From Icerya purchasi (Eukaryota; Arthropoda; Insecta; Hemiptera; Monophlebidae), in the NCBI GenBank assembly GCA_039619475.1, contig CM077115.1:59464864-59528863 (forward strand): 64,000 nt of DNA. Direction: 5' to 3'. Made by a program: the position numbers and the translations under genes. Positions 22,082 to 32,344 of the stretch are shown piece after piece. The stretch's first letter is position 1, and each line of letters starts with the position of its first letter. The notes beneath the pieces are model-generated. The model was not told the origin of the DNA. It did not search any database and saw only the letters and a list, made by a program, of their open reading frames with translations.

Positions 22082-23460
22082 TATGGAGAATGATAAAGTC
22101 ACAGGAATGATCAAGGAACGGAAAGGAGATGGCCTGAAAGGCACTCATGGAGTGGAAATAATTAGAAATCGGCGTAAAAAACGATTAGAGCTGGTAAGAA
22201 TAACAAAACGTAGAATTACCATGGAACAGAAAGAAGGAAGATGAAAGAAGTTATGATCTGGAAGAATAAAAGGCGTACCGACACCAGCAGGCCCTTTAAA
22301 ACCATCAGTGAAAATGGTTACATGAGAAGAAAAAAGGGACTTGACAGCGCTGTAGAATTACTGTTTAATTACGGCCGGAGGGAGAAATTTCGAAAATACA
22401 GGCAAAATAAATACTCTGGGAAGATGGCAGAGATTACTGAAGTTAACCGAAAAATAGGGCTGACTATGAAGATAGGAATTTTCCTATGCACAAAACGCTA
22501 ATTCCTGGAATCTGAAAGGTGAAAGTAAATAGGAGTAGAAGATGTGAGTGGAAGACGTTTAGCGAGAAAGCGATAGCCTAAATAAGATCTGCGGATAGGC
22601 AAGGGTGTTGCATTAGATTCAGCAAGATGTGCTGGAATAGGAGATTTAAGAGCACCAAGACAAAGTCGAAGGCAAGAGTTTTGGATCACACCTAGTTTAG
22701 AGAGTCTGGCCTTGGAGGCGCTGACATAAATAAAAGAACAGTAGTCAAATTTGAAACGGATAATGGACTTATACACAGAGAGAAATAAGAATGTAAATGT
22801 CGCCATCTCATTTAGTTAGCGACAGGGCCTTCAGCAAGTTAAACCTTTTAATAGAAGAAGAGGAAAGATATTTGACATGTTCGGAAGACAGACAACCATC
22901 AAGGAGGATACCAAGATAACAGAAGCAATTAACACGAGCAAGAACTGCACTGTTTAAGGATAAACTAACAGAAGCAAGAATATAATTTCGAAGGGTGAAT
23001 ACAGCGTAGGAAGGCTTTGTTGAAGAAGAAATCGAAAGATTAATTAAAGCAAGCAAATCGAGAGATGAATTCAATGTTTCATCGGCTACAACAATATCGT
23101 GGGAAGAGGAAAAAAAGTGGAATGTCATCAGCAAAAAAGAAAAAAAACGAATTTAAAGGAAAGGAAGCAATACTAGCGGTATAAATATTAAAAATAAGAA
23201 CTGAGAGAGGAACCTTGGGGAAGACCGCGAAAAACCTTCCTTGTAATGTAGAGAAGTGGAGATGAGAGGTGGACAGAACGATTCGACATGAGATCAATAT
23301 AATAAGGGAAGTGAAATTGTCTGGAATGTTTCTTAAAGTTGGTCTACAGGCATTGATCAATGAAGGAAGCCAGGGTGTAATTAGTTTTCGGATAAAAGAC
23401 TTATATAAATGAGAAACAAAAAGACTAATACAATCAGGGGGCCAATACTAGGCCGAATGC

Positions 23461-23780
23461 CAGACCACGAAATTCGCGAATAAAAACTGACCACAAAAAT
23501 GAAACTTGTACTTCGTTAGCGGAATAAGAATATCTTACGAAGTAGTACAACAATTGTCTATTTTCGCAAAATTATTCGTAGACTGACAAGGAGAAGTCAC
23601 GACGTTGAGGCAATCGATTTTGATGAAATTTTGCAGATCGATAGAAGACCATGACTATACGAATCGTGTGAAATATTACTCGTAGAATGCAACTTTTTAA
23701 TTTAGGCAAGATGTTAAAATTTTCAGAAGCACCATATAACGGATGTTATGGATAGCCACTTAGACAGAAATGTGCAATAA
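23461..23780. other. No gene recognised
   Basis: A 320-bp gap between the family A copy and the Jockey element. No structure seen. Confidence 0.5.
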
Positions 23781-24082
23781 ATTCTGCATTCGTTTTTTTT
23801 TTTTTTTTTTTTTTTTTTGACGGGCATCCTATTTCTGTAACCGGGCTTGCAGAAAAACATTTGTGTAAAAAGTTGTAACATAAAACGTTTAACATTGAAT
23901 ATTACTGTAATTAATTCGCCGGTCTTATCAGCTGATTTCGGTGAGTTCGTTCCTTTTATATTCTTATCTAATAGTAAAGTAAAGTATAGTATTGCCGGTA
24001 TTATTGTCGTTTGGTCAAGCGTCATGCTATCGGTTCCGGCCGGTAGTGTAGCCAGTTATTAAACCCGAAAATATCGTACAAA

Positions 24083-25058
24083 ATGACGACACTACAAATA
24101 GAATCGATCTTCAATGAAATTAAAGATTTACTCGAAGAAATTGACAAATTGGCTGTAATCGCAACGCATAATAAAAAAGAAACAAAAGAAAATATACCTA
24201 AGTTAACTAAAAGCATTTTAATTGCAGTCGAAAAACAATTTAACGCAACAAAAACTATATGTAATGAAAATGTAACAATTAATACAGAACGTACTTTATT
24301 ATCAGAAGAGGTAAAAAAACTAATGCAAGATAATGAAACGCTAAAAAACTCTGTGGAACAATTACAATGTAACACAATAATTGCGGTAAAACAAACTTCT
24401 GCTAACAAATCAACTTTGAACACAAAAACCGCAAATCCTGACAATGTAAATACGAAAAATATTGATAAAATATACAAGCCACCCCCGATAACCATTAAGG
24501 GCACCAAACAGTTTGACAAACTAAAAGCGCACTTAATAAAAGACGAACCCATAGGAGGTGAACAAAAATTTAAAACGTACTCGAATGAAGAAATTAAAAT
24601 ACTGACATCTGATGAACGACAATTTCGGAAAACTATAAATATATTAAATCAAAATAAAGTCGAATATCATCGACATCAACTAAAAAAGCGAGAAACGCTT
24701 TCGAGTAGTCCTTCGAGGGATGCACCACGATGCAGACCAAGAAATGATTAAACAAAAGCTACTCGAGGAAGGTCACGAAGTGTTCAAAATAACAAACATA
24801 CAAATTAGGAAGAAAATTGATGAAGGAAACAAAAACACTGAATGGACCTACATAAATCTACCTCTGTTTTTTTTAGATTTAAAACCAAGTGATAATAATA
24901 AAGAGATATACGTTGCACTAAATCAAAAGAATAAGTCTGACTTACCGTGTGTCTTAGATTCATTAAATCAAACGTTAATTAAAATCATTGCTAGACTGGA
25001 TAGACTGGAAAACGTTCCGTCACATCCTGCACCCAAAGTGCAAAAGAATCAGAAATGA
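24083..25058 (+). pseudogene. Jockey ORF1 (nucleic-acid-binding protein), frameshifted, no zinc knuckles
   Basis: ORF1 proteins of Jockey LINEs coat the RNA. The N-terminal 205 residues are charged and helical (KKLMQDNETLKNSVEQLQ looks coiled-coil). Near 24,700 the frame changes, and the second frame carries a PRE_C2HC-like domain: VVLRGMHHDADQEMIKQKLL, then LPLFFLDLKPSDNNKEIY. In relatives this is followed by two or three CCHC knuckles. Here EIYVALNQKNKSDLP runs straight to the C-terminal SLNQTLIKIIARLDRLEN, so the knuckles are absent. The stop overlaps the ORF2 start by four bases (ATGA, 25,055-25,058), a common LINE arrangement. Confidence 0.8.
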
Positions 25059-26394
25059 TTGCTACTCTGAGGATAATAACATGGAACGCCAACGGGCTAA
25101 TTCAGCGCAAAAATGAACTTGAATATCTTCTGCTTGATGAAAAAGTAGATATAGCTCTAGTTTCTGAAACGCATTTTACACCATGGTCTTACATTAAAAT
25201 TAAAGGATACAGTATTTACACCACTGTACATCCGAGTCATAAAGCCCAAGGAGGAGCAGCAGTAATAATTAAAGATTCAATAAAGCATTTTGTGACAGAA
25301 GAATACCAACAAGAATACATTCAGGCAGCAAGCATTCGAATTAACGATGGTAATAATGATCTCTCTGTTTCGGCAATATATTGTCCACCTGGATCTAAGG
25401 TAGATGAAAACAAGTTTACAGACTATTTATTATCACTAGGCAACCGATTTATAGTTGGAGGTGATTATAATTCCAAACACACATATTGGGGATCGAGACT
25501 AATCACTCCCAAAGGTCGAGCTCTATTAAAATCGATACAGGAAGTTGGTGCAGACGTTGTATCATCCAGGAAACCAACATATTGGCCAACCGATGCTAAG
25601 AAGACTCCAGATTTACTTGACTTCTTTGTAGTGAAAGGAATATCCTTCAGCTACATGGAAGTTGAAGGACTCACAGATCTGTCATCGGATCATACTCCAG
25701 TGTTAATTACACTGAGTTCTTCCGTTATAATGAAGCAAAAAAAGTTAACCCTTACTAATAAAAACACTGACTGGGTAAAATTTAGAAACATCCTAAATGA
25801 CTCGGTAAAATTGTCAGTAAGACTAAAATCAACCTCAGACATTTTACCAATGATATTACACATGTTGCTAAAATGGCAACACCTCGTTCAGAGCCAGGTA
25901 AATGTCGAGAACATACATACCCCGTGGAAATTAGAGATTTAGTTCAACAGAAAAGGAAAGCAAGGAAGCTTTGGCACAGAACACGACAACCAGCAGATAA
26001 GTCGAAATGGAATCACATTAGTAAGATACTACATGAAAAAATTAAAGAGGTTAAAAATCAAACTTTCCATTCATACTTAAGTAGCCTTTCTGCCTTACAC
26101 GATTCTGATTATTCCTTATGGAAGGCTACGCGAAGAATAAAAAGGCCACAAGTACAGATTCCACCTATTCGGAAGGCAAATGGTACCTGGGCACGAAGCG
26201 AAGTAGACAAAGCGGAAGTGTTCGCTGATCACCTTGAACAGGTTTTTCAACCAAATGACATCGTATCGGACTTGGACATTAATCAGCCATTTGAAAAAAT
26301 AGATGTAAATATTAAGCACTTTTCCGTTATGGAAGTAGCCAATGAAATTGATAAAAATCTGAATAGGAAAAAAGCAGCCGGATATGATGAGATC
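25055..26394 (+). pseudogene. Jockey ORF2, 5' part: endonuclease and RT start
   Basis: An apurinic-type endonuclease nicks the target, and the RT copies the RNA there. EN motifs are intact: ITWNANGLIQRKNEL at the start, SETHF (about residue 37), GGDYNSKHTYWG (about 136) and SSDHTPV (about 211). A frameshift near 25,850 moves the linker to a second frame (KRKARKLWHRTRQPADKSKW), which reaches the RT finger block KKAAGYDEI and stops at 26,394, where the family A poly(T) begins. The frame resumes at 32,345. Confidence 0.85.
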
Positions 26395-26474
26395 TTTTTT
26401 TTTTTTTTTTTTTTTTTTTTTGGGAACGCCAACCAAGGGCAATGACCCATCATCAAAGAATTACGAAAACAGGA

Positions 26475-29400
26475 TTAAATTTTGATATATAAAGAAATAG
26501 AGGAAATGAACTCCGCTAAGATTGGAACAACATCTGGTGAAGGAAAGGAAAGTATGTAGGAAGCACAAAAAGGAGTAGGTAGTTTTAGGTGGAGAAGCTT
26601 AGTGTAGAGGAGGGAACGCTGCTGTACAAGAAGAGAGCATTCAAAAAGGATATGATTTGCATCACAAACACAGTCATGATCCGAGGGATGAAAATTACAG
26701 TATGGGGAAGAAACAATAGAAAAACGAAAGAGAGAGGAAGGAAGACAATTATGGTTGAGACGAAGACGTGTTATGGAGGAAATAACGGAACGACTGAAAC
26801 CAGGGAAATCAGCAAACCAGGAACGTGATGAAGGAAGAGGTTGCAAGAGTTTGTAAAAGGAATGAGGATTGGAAAAGGAGGTAATGTAGGTATCCAACCA
26901 TGATTTGAGGTGTGCTCGTTTGGATGGAAAGAGGATATTATTGGCAGGAAATTTATTGACAAATTTGCCGTTATAGGAAGCAGAGCGAGCAAACGAGTCA
27001 ACTAGGTTGTTGCCTGCGATGCCGCTATGACTGGGAATCCAAAGAAGATCGATTTGAATGGAACGAACTAAGAAGAGATTTGCAATTAAGGAACGAATGG
27101 AAAGGATAATGTAGTCGCATGAAGAGGAGGGAAAAGGGGAGGATATAGCCTGCAAGACGCTCATGGAGTCAGAACAAATAAGGTATTTATTATTATAGGA
27201 GGAAAGTGCAATGAAGAGAACAGCACGGAGTATTGCATACGATTCTGCAGTGAAAATGGAACAGAAGGAAGGAAGTTTATAAAGTTCGTAGTGTGGAAGA
27301 GAAGAAATAAGAAAGGAAGCTCCGACCCCCTCATCGCTTTTGGAACCATCCGTAAAGAGGACAGACGAAGAAGGAAATAGAGTCCTCAAAGCTGCGTTGT
27401 ACTCGCTTAAAGCGATAGAAGGCGAATATTTAGTATGAGAAGGAAGGAAAAACAAATTAGGAGGATATAAAAAATCTATAAAGCTGAATGTAAAGAACGG
27501 GAGTTTATGATATGAGTAGATAAATGAAGAATAAGGAGCAAGACGTCGAGAGACATGAGAAAGAATAGGAATTTTCAGGGGAGAAAACCGCCAATTGGCC
27601 AGGATGTAGGAATAAGCAGAAACTAATTTAGAAGACTTAATAGGAAGACGTTTTATGAGGAAGCGATCCCCAAGAAAGGATCTACGAATGTGTAAAGGAT
27701 GAATGTTGGCTTCTGAAAGTACTGCAGGAATGGGGGAGGATTTCAGAACACCGAGGCAAAGACGAAGACATGAATTTTGGACTTTATCGAGTTTGGAAAG
27801 AAGATGTTTAGGAGCATTGCCATAAATGAAGGAACAGTAATCAAGTTTGGAACGAATAGTAGATTTATATAGAATAAGAAGAACACTGGGGTCGCCACCC
27901 CATTTGTGTGGAGAAAGAGCCTTTAATAAATTAGTTCTCTTAAGACAGGAAGTATATAGGTAGGAAATATGTTCGCGAAAGGATAAACGACTGTCTAGGA
28001 AAACGCCAAGATAGCAGAAGGACCTAACTAATGGAATAGATAAATTGTTCAAAGAGACATTAATTAAGGAAGTATTATAGGGACGAAAGGAAAAAACCAT
28101 ACAAACAGATTTAGAGGATGAAATGGTTAGATGGATGTTGGATAGAGCGGATTCAAGCAAGTTCAACGAATTATTGATTTCATCTTTAGCAGAGAGGATG
28201 GAAGTTGAGGAGTAATAAATAAGAATATCATCCGCGAAAAGGAGTGTAGAGGCTGAGACGGGAAGAGAAGCTATTTCAAGCGAATAGATATTAAAAAGAG
28301 TAGGACTCAAACATGACCCTTGAGGAAGGCCACGGAATACACATCTAGAGCCAGAGAAGGAAGGAGTGGAAAGATAAATGGTTCTACTTTGAAAGAGCTG
28401 AATTATCAGGGAAGAAAGTTGAACAGGAATGCCAATAGAAATCATCTTATTTTTAAGGGATGGAAGATGAACCTTATCGAAAGCAGAAACTACATCAACA
28501 AAGGCAGCGATCGTGTATTTTCTTTCGAGAAGAGCTTTATATATGTCAGAAAGAAAAAGGCTGATGCAGTCAGAAGGACCAAGACCAGGACGAAAACCGA
28601 ACATATTGTAGGAGACGAGATTATTATGTTCCAGCCACCAAACAAGGCGCCGGTTTAGCATACTCTCGAATAGTTTTCTTAAACAAGGAGCCAAAGAAAT
28701 AGGTCGAAAAGAATTTGGAATTTTCTTAGGAATTGGGATAATTATAAATGAATTCCAAATAGGAGGTGTAAGTCCTGAGAGAAGAAAAGAATTGAAAATT
28801 TCGAGGAGAATTTTGAGTGAGAAATTAGAGAGATTTTTAAGAACAAGGAAGGAAATTTTGTCGATTCCTGGAGTCGAATTGGAGGATTTTTGCAACGAAA
28901 AGAGGAGTTCATTGAAGTGGAATTCTGAAGTGAGGAAGTGAGATGAATTTGGAAGAGAAGAAGAAGGAGAACTTACTTCGTCAAAGGAAGGAACATAACT
29001 GGGAGCTAGATTGTCAATAAAGGATTCAAGTATGTCAGAAGAGATGTTATGATAAGAAGGGTATTCGGATTTGGGAGTTTTGAAGGCTTTGGCCATTCTC
29101 CAAATTTGGGAAATAGACGTGGTCCGGGAAAAGGAAGAGCAAAATTTTTTCCAAGATTCCTTCTTGGCTTGTTTTAGGATGTATCTGGCTCTAGCGTTAG
29201 CTTTTCTATGGTCAATAAAATTTGAAAAGGAGGAACAGTGACGAAAGGTTCTAAAAGTAGCGACGCTGGCATCAAAAGCCACCTTGCAGTTATTATTCCA
29301 CCATAAGGATGAAGCTGCATGACGGCGAGGTTTAGAAGGCACTGGAGGTGATGAGGAAGAAAGGGCGAGTAAGATGGAATCTGTAAAGTATTTGTACTTT

Positions 29401-30209
29401 GAAATAGGATCTAAGTTATGATGCAAAAGGGAAAGAGAAGAGTCAACAGAACGACTAAATTGTTCCCAATTAGTTTTGGGGATACACCATTTGGAGGCAT
29501 AGAGGGGCTTGAAGTAAATGGATGATGGGGGAAGACTTTTGAATGATACAGTAATAGGGACATGGTCACTTCCAAAAGTACCATCAAGAGTTTTCCAGGA
29601 ACAGTTAAGAGCAAGATCAGGAGAAGAAAAGGAGAGATCGACTGCGCTAAAAATGGAAGGGCTTTTGTACAAAGTAGGAGATTGATCATTAAGGAGGATA
29701 AGATTATGTCCGAGGATAATGTTTTCAAGAACCACTCCATTACTGTTTCGACTAGAACAACCCCAAAGAGGAGAATGAGCGTTCCAATCACCTCCAATAA
29801 TGAAGGGGGGAGGAATAGTATTAAGAAAGGAGGGAAAGGGAAAATTATTGAGATTAAAATTCGGAGGAAAGTACGTACAGACTATGTTTAATGGGCGGGG
29901 AAAAATGGAAGGAATAGAAATGTGGACTACATTCGGATCACGAGAAGATGGCACAGAAGAGAAGTGTACATTTTGAGATTGGAAATGTATATTATTTCTA
30001 ATAAGGATGGCAGCACCACCGTAGCCGTCTATTCTATCAGAACGAACCACGGAGAAATCTTTAAGATGAAACGTTTCAGATTGTTTGAGCCATGATTCGG
30101 AAATTAAGGCAATGTGAATTTGATGCATATCAAGTAAACTCTCCAAGGCAAGTCTATTAGCTTTAAGGCTGCGACAATTCCACTGGAGAATATTAAATTT
30201 GAAGGACAT
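26475..30209 (-). CDS. Family A LINE ORF2: endonuclease, reverse transcriptase, RNase H
   Basis: A 1,244-residue polyprotein performing target-primed reverse transcription. EN (about 1-225): LQWNCRSLKANRLAL, ISESWLK, GGDWNAHSPLWG, FGSDHVPI. RT (about 440-730): IIPIPKKIPNSFRPISLAP, FGFRPGLGPSDCISLFLSD, motif A AAFVDVVSAFDKVHL, RGLPQGSCLSPTLFNIY, motif C LLFADDILIYYSS, CYLGVFLDSRLSF. RNase H (about 960-1,085): FTDGSKSDEGVGASF, AESYAILRA, ICSDSMSVLQ, LLWIPSHSGIAGNNLVDSFA. A CNFHPSDHDCVCDANH...FEC tail follows. All catalytic acids are present. EN-RT-RNase H with an ORF1 fits the I/Jockey superclade; exact clade is uncertain. The start ATG follows a T/C-rich leader. Confidence 0.93.
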   Translation of the reverse strand: MSFKFNILQWNCRSLKANRLALESLLDMHQIHIALISESWLKQSETFHLKDFSVVRSDRIDGYGGAAILIRNNIHFQSQNVHFSSVPSSRDPNVVHISIPSIFPRPLNIVCTYFPPNFNLNNFPFPSFLNTIPPPFIIGGDWNAHSPLWGCSSRNSNGVVLENIILGHNLILLNDQSPTLYKSPSIFSAVDLSFSSPDLALNCSWKTLDGTFGSDHVPITVSFKSLPPSSIYFKPLYASKWCIPKTNWEQFSRSVDSSLSLLHHNLDPISKYKYFTDSILLALSSSSPPVPSKPRRHAASSLWWNNNCKVAFDASVATFRTFRHCSSFSNFIDHRKANARARYILKQAKKESWKKFCSSFSRTTSISQIWRMAKAFKTPKSEYPSYHNISSDILESFIDNLAPSYVPSFDEVSSPSSSLPNSSHFLTSEFHFNELLFSLQKSSNSTPGIDKISFLVLKNLSNFSLKILLEIFNSFLLSGLTPPIWNSFIIIPIPKKIPNSFRPISLAPCLRKLFESMLNRRLVWWLEHNNLVSYNMFGFRPGLGPSDCISLFLSDIYKALLERKYTIAAFVDVVSAFDKVHLPSLKNKMISIGIPVQLSSLIIQLFQSRTIYLSTPSFSGSRCVFRGLPQGSCLSPTLFNIYSLEIASLPVSASTLLFADDILIYYSSTSILSAKDEINNSLNLLESALSNIHLTISSSKSVCMVFSFRPYNTSLINVSLNNLSIPLVRSFCYLGVFLDSRLSFREHISYLYTSCLKRTNLLKALSPHKWGGDPSVLLILYKSTIRSKLDYCSFIYGNAPKHLLSKLDKVQNSCLRLCLGVLKSSPIPAVLSEANIHPLHIRRSFLGDRFLIKRLPIKSSKLVSAYSYILANWRFSPLKIPILSHVSRRLAPYSSFIYSYHKLPFFTFSFIDFLYPPNLFFLPSHTKYSPSIALSEYNAALRTLFPSSSVLFTDGSKSDEGVGASFLISSLPHYELYKLPSFCSIFTAESYAILRAVLFIALSSYNNKYLICSDSMSVLQAISSPFPSSSCDYIILSIRSLIANLFLVRSIQIDLLWIPSHSGIAGNNLVDSFARSASYNGKFVNKFPANNILFPSKRAHLKSWLDTYITSFSNPHSFYKLLQPLPSSRSWFADFPGFSRSVISSITRLRLNHNCLPSSLFRFSIVSSPYCNFHPSDHDCVCDANHILFECSLLVQQRSLLYTKLLHLKLPTPFCASYILSFPSPDVVPILAEFISSISLYIKI

Positions 30210-30354
30210 ATTGAAAAATTAAAAAGAGGGAGAGAAACATAAAAGAAAAAGGAGAATGAGTAAGGAGAGAATTAAGATAAAACAGAGTTAAAATTTATCT
30301 AGAAGGTGAAGGAGAATATATTTGCGAGTGCAAAGGTGAAGCAAAGAATAAGGA

Positions 30355-32040
30355 TTATTTAAGGTGAAGGTTACTGGAAAGAAAAGCGGAAAGAGAATTA
30401 GCAAAGTTTGAAGAGGAGTCAACGTTAAAGGATGATATCAAGTCCAAAATGGCTGTTGAGAGATTATTAATAGAAGGAGAAAATTCAGAAGAAGAAGAGA
30501 GGTTAGAAGGATTGTTAGAAGAATCGTTACTAGAGGATGGGTAGGGTTTGCTTAGTGCCCATCCATTTGTTGGAGAAGGAATATGATAGACAGGAAGAGA
30601 AGGAAAATGGGGAGTAGGCTTAGAAGAGAATTTAGGCGATTTTGTTTTACGGAAGGTTAAAGATTTAGTTGGAGGTGAAGAATGAATAGTAGGAAAATTG
30701 TGAGTGTTATGAAGAGGAACAGAAACAGATGCGCGATTTGCATATGAAAAGGCTTGAGACACTAAGGAATTATCCTTGTGCTTTGATGCTTCATGGAAAG
30801 ATAGGTTTTCATACGCCATGATTCTTTTGATGTCCTTTTGTCTAATCCATTCAGGACATCTACGGTCATAGGAACAGTGGTCACCTTTGCAACTACGACA
30901 AACAGGAGGATTTTGAGTATTTGGACAGTCAGATAAGGAATGCTTAGAAGAGCAGTGAGAACAGACAGTATTAGAACTACGACAGTGCCTCGCAATATGA
31001 CCAAATAAGAAACACTTGGAACATTGTGTAGGAGGTCTGACGCTAGGCAGAACTTGGAAACGGAGTTTAAAAATAGTGATAAATTCTGGAAGGAAGGATT
31101 TAGTAAATTTAATTTCAACTGATCTAGTAGGTGTCTTTTTACCTTCGACGGTTTTTAAAATGCGCCTGATAGAGGAAAAGGGTATAGAAGATTCAAGCCC
31201 CTCAAGTATTTCTTCTTCAGAGAAGGAAGGATCAACTCCAGAAATAACTCCCAATTTGTAAATGGAATTAACGGGGATAAAAGCTTTTAAATTATGAGAA
31301 GAAAAAAAGGATGAGTTCTGAAGGAAGGAGTTAGCAGAAAGAACTGAAGGAAAGAAAACAGATATTCGATTTCTACCTAGGGTAGTAATGTTAGAATAGG
31401 AGGAGGAGACTGTACCAAGAAGTCGGGCCACCGCCAATGGATGATAATTCCCAATGTTATTTTGTGTTGAATTATATTCTACAATTATAGAATAGGGTCC
31501 TGGATGGTCGGAGGGGTAGACCTCGGGACTACTGTGAATTAAACTATTATTATTATTATTATCATCATCATTATTGTTATTATTATTATTATTATTATTA
31601 TCGTCGTTGGCATTATTATTATTATTATCATTGGCATTATTATTATTATTATCATTAGCATTATTATTATTATTGCTGCTACTATGTTCACTACTACCGT
31701 TTTTAACAGAGTTATTATTGTTGTTATTGATATTATTCTTACTTCCGTTGTTATTACTATTTTTAATACTAAAATTTTCAACGGCTTTAGTGACGGTTTC
31801 ATTATTATTATTATTTTTATTGTTACTATTATTGATTATATTAGTGGGAGCGTTGAGATCAGTTTGAGACAGCCGTAGATCCTTGCTAGGCAGAGACACG
31901 GTCGGTGAAAGGGGGCCGGAAGGTTTACGCTTTACGGCAGCGTCGGTTTCCATCAGGTTGAGACTTAAATTATTCTTATTGGTATTGAATTTCGTATCTT
32001 TGGAGGAGGCCGCCGGGCGGCCCCCACTGGACGAACTCAT
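30355..32040 (-). CDS. Family A LINE ORF1: Gag-like protein with zinc knuckles and Asn-rich tract
   Basis: A 561-residue RNA-binding protein expected to package the LINE RNA. The N-terminal third is low complexity. Residues about 65-165 are dominated by Asn with some Asp, Ala and Ser, encoded by AAT/AAC-type triplet runs. A central globular region (PGPYSIIVEYNS to SVEIKFTKSFLPEF) precedes three knuckles at about residues 339-394: CSKCFLFGHIARHC, CSHCSSKHSLSDC and CRSCKGDHCSYDRRC. A Ser/Pro-rich tail ends the protein. The frame has no stop. The start ATG is the first in the element after the 5' leader. Confidence 0.88.
   Translation of the reverse strand: MSSSSGGRPAASSKDTKFNTNKNNLSLNLMETDAAVKRKPSGPLSPTVSLPSKDLRLSQTDLNAPTNIINNSNNKNNNNNETVTKAVENFSIKNSNNNGSKNNINNNNNNSVKNGSSEHSSSNNNNNANDNNNNNANDNNNNNANDDNNNNNNNNNNDDDNNNNNSLIHSSPEVYPSDHPGPYSIIVEYNSTQNNIGNYHPLAVARLLGTVSSSYSNITTLGRNRISVFFPSVLSANSFLQNSSFFSSHNLKAFIPVNSIYKLGVISGVDPSFSEEEILEGLESSIPFSSIRRILKTVEGKKTPTRSVEIKFTKSFLPEFITIFKLRFQVLPSVRPPTQCSKCFLFGHIARHCRSSNTVCSHCSSKHSLSDCPNTQNPPVCRSCKGDHCSYDRRCPEWIRQKDIKRIMAYENLSFHEASKHKDNSLVSQAFSYANRASVSVPLHNTHNFPTIHSSPPTKSLTFRKTKSPKFSSKPTPHFPSLPVYHIPSPTNGWALSKPYPSSSNDSSNNPSNLSSSSEFSPSINNLSTAILDLISSFNVDSSSNFANSLSAFLSSNLHLK
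31545..31830. repeat. Triplet (TTA/ATT) microsatellite inside ORF1
   Basis: A long, impure run of TTA, TTG and ATC triplets encodes the Asn/Asp tract of the family A ORF1 on the minus strand. The opposite strand gives a poly-Leu open frame that is a shadow. Slippage keeps the frame because the unit is three bases. Confidence 0.9.
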
Positions 32041-32344
32041 CGATCGATTAAATTAAAATAAATAAATAAATAATAATTGGAAAAAGAAAAAAAAAAGAAA
32101 AAAAAAACACGACAGAATTCGAGTGTCTGAAGTACCGAAAGACGAACTAAAATTGTCAGCTGTCGAAATGAGCAGGCGAAATACGCGCACGAAATAGTAA
32201 AATCAGAACAATCTCACCGGTTTTATCGCCACGATGATAACGAAAATGCCGAAGAAATCGAAGATGATGTTATTATCGGAGAACAATTGTTATCTATTAA
32301 ACAACGCGAACGAACAACCGCTTATCACTTACGAACAACTAAAT
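32041..32344 (-). promoter_or_regulatory. 5' untranslated region of family A LINE A1, likely internal promoter
   Basis: This stretch lies between the end of the disrupted Jockey frame and the ORF1 ATG. LINE 5' regions normally carry their own promoter. It contains an A-rich tract next to ORF1 (32,049-32,110) and then mixed sequence. No specific promoter motif was identified. Confidence 0.5.

Larger units (their letters stand above)
21105..23460 (-). pseudogene. Family A LINE copy, truncated and carrying a DNA transposon
   Basis: In minus-strand order: an RT finger word IGPPDCISLFVSHLYKSF (about 23,400-23,455); FADD near 23,120; CYLGILLDGCLSS at about 22,880; thumb words CLRLCLGALKSPIPAHLAES at 22,620-22,680; and an RNase H start, TDGFKGPAGVGTPF, at about 22,265-22,310. 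Several frameshifts are present. The frame crosses the inserted transposon (21,161-22,081), then jumps to a 3' tail, GCCCTGGTGGGCCTAAAAAA on the minus strand, so most of RNase H is deleted. EN and ORF1 are missing. Confidence 0.8.
26395..32344 (-). mobile_element. Full-length family A LINE (A1), both frames open
   Basis: In minus-strand order: 5' untranslated region (about 32,344-32,041), ORF1 (32,040-30,355), 145-bp spacer, ORF2 (30,209-26,475), a short 3' tail ending GGTTGGCGTTCCC, and a 27-nt A tail (T at 26,395-26,421). It interrupts the Jockey RT at GYDEI|SPQII. No target duplication is obvious: the target appears nearly blunt or slightly deleted. EN, RT and RNase H motifs are complete and no internal stop exists, so it could be recently active. 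The 5' boundary is inferred from where the Jockey frame resumes. Confidence 0.9.

Noticed and set aside
31574..31867. Poly-Leu open frame on the plus strand
   Set aside because: It is the reverse of the Asn-coding triplet repeat inside the family A ORF1.
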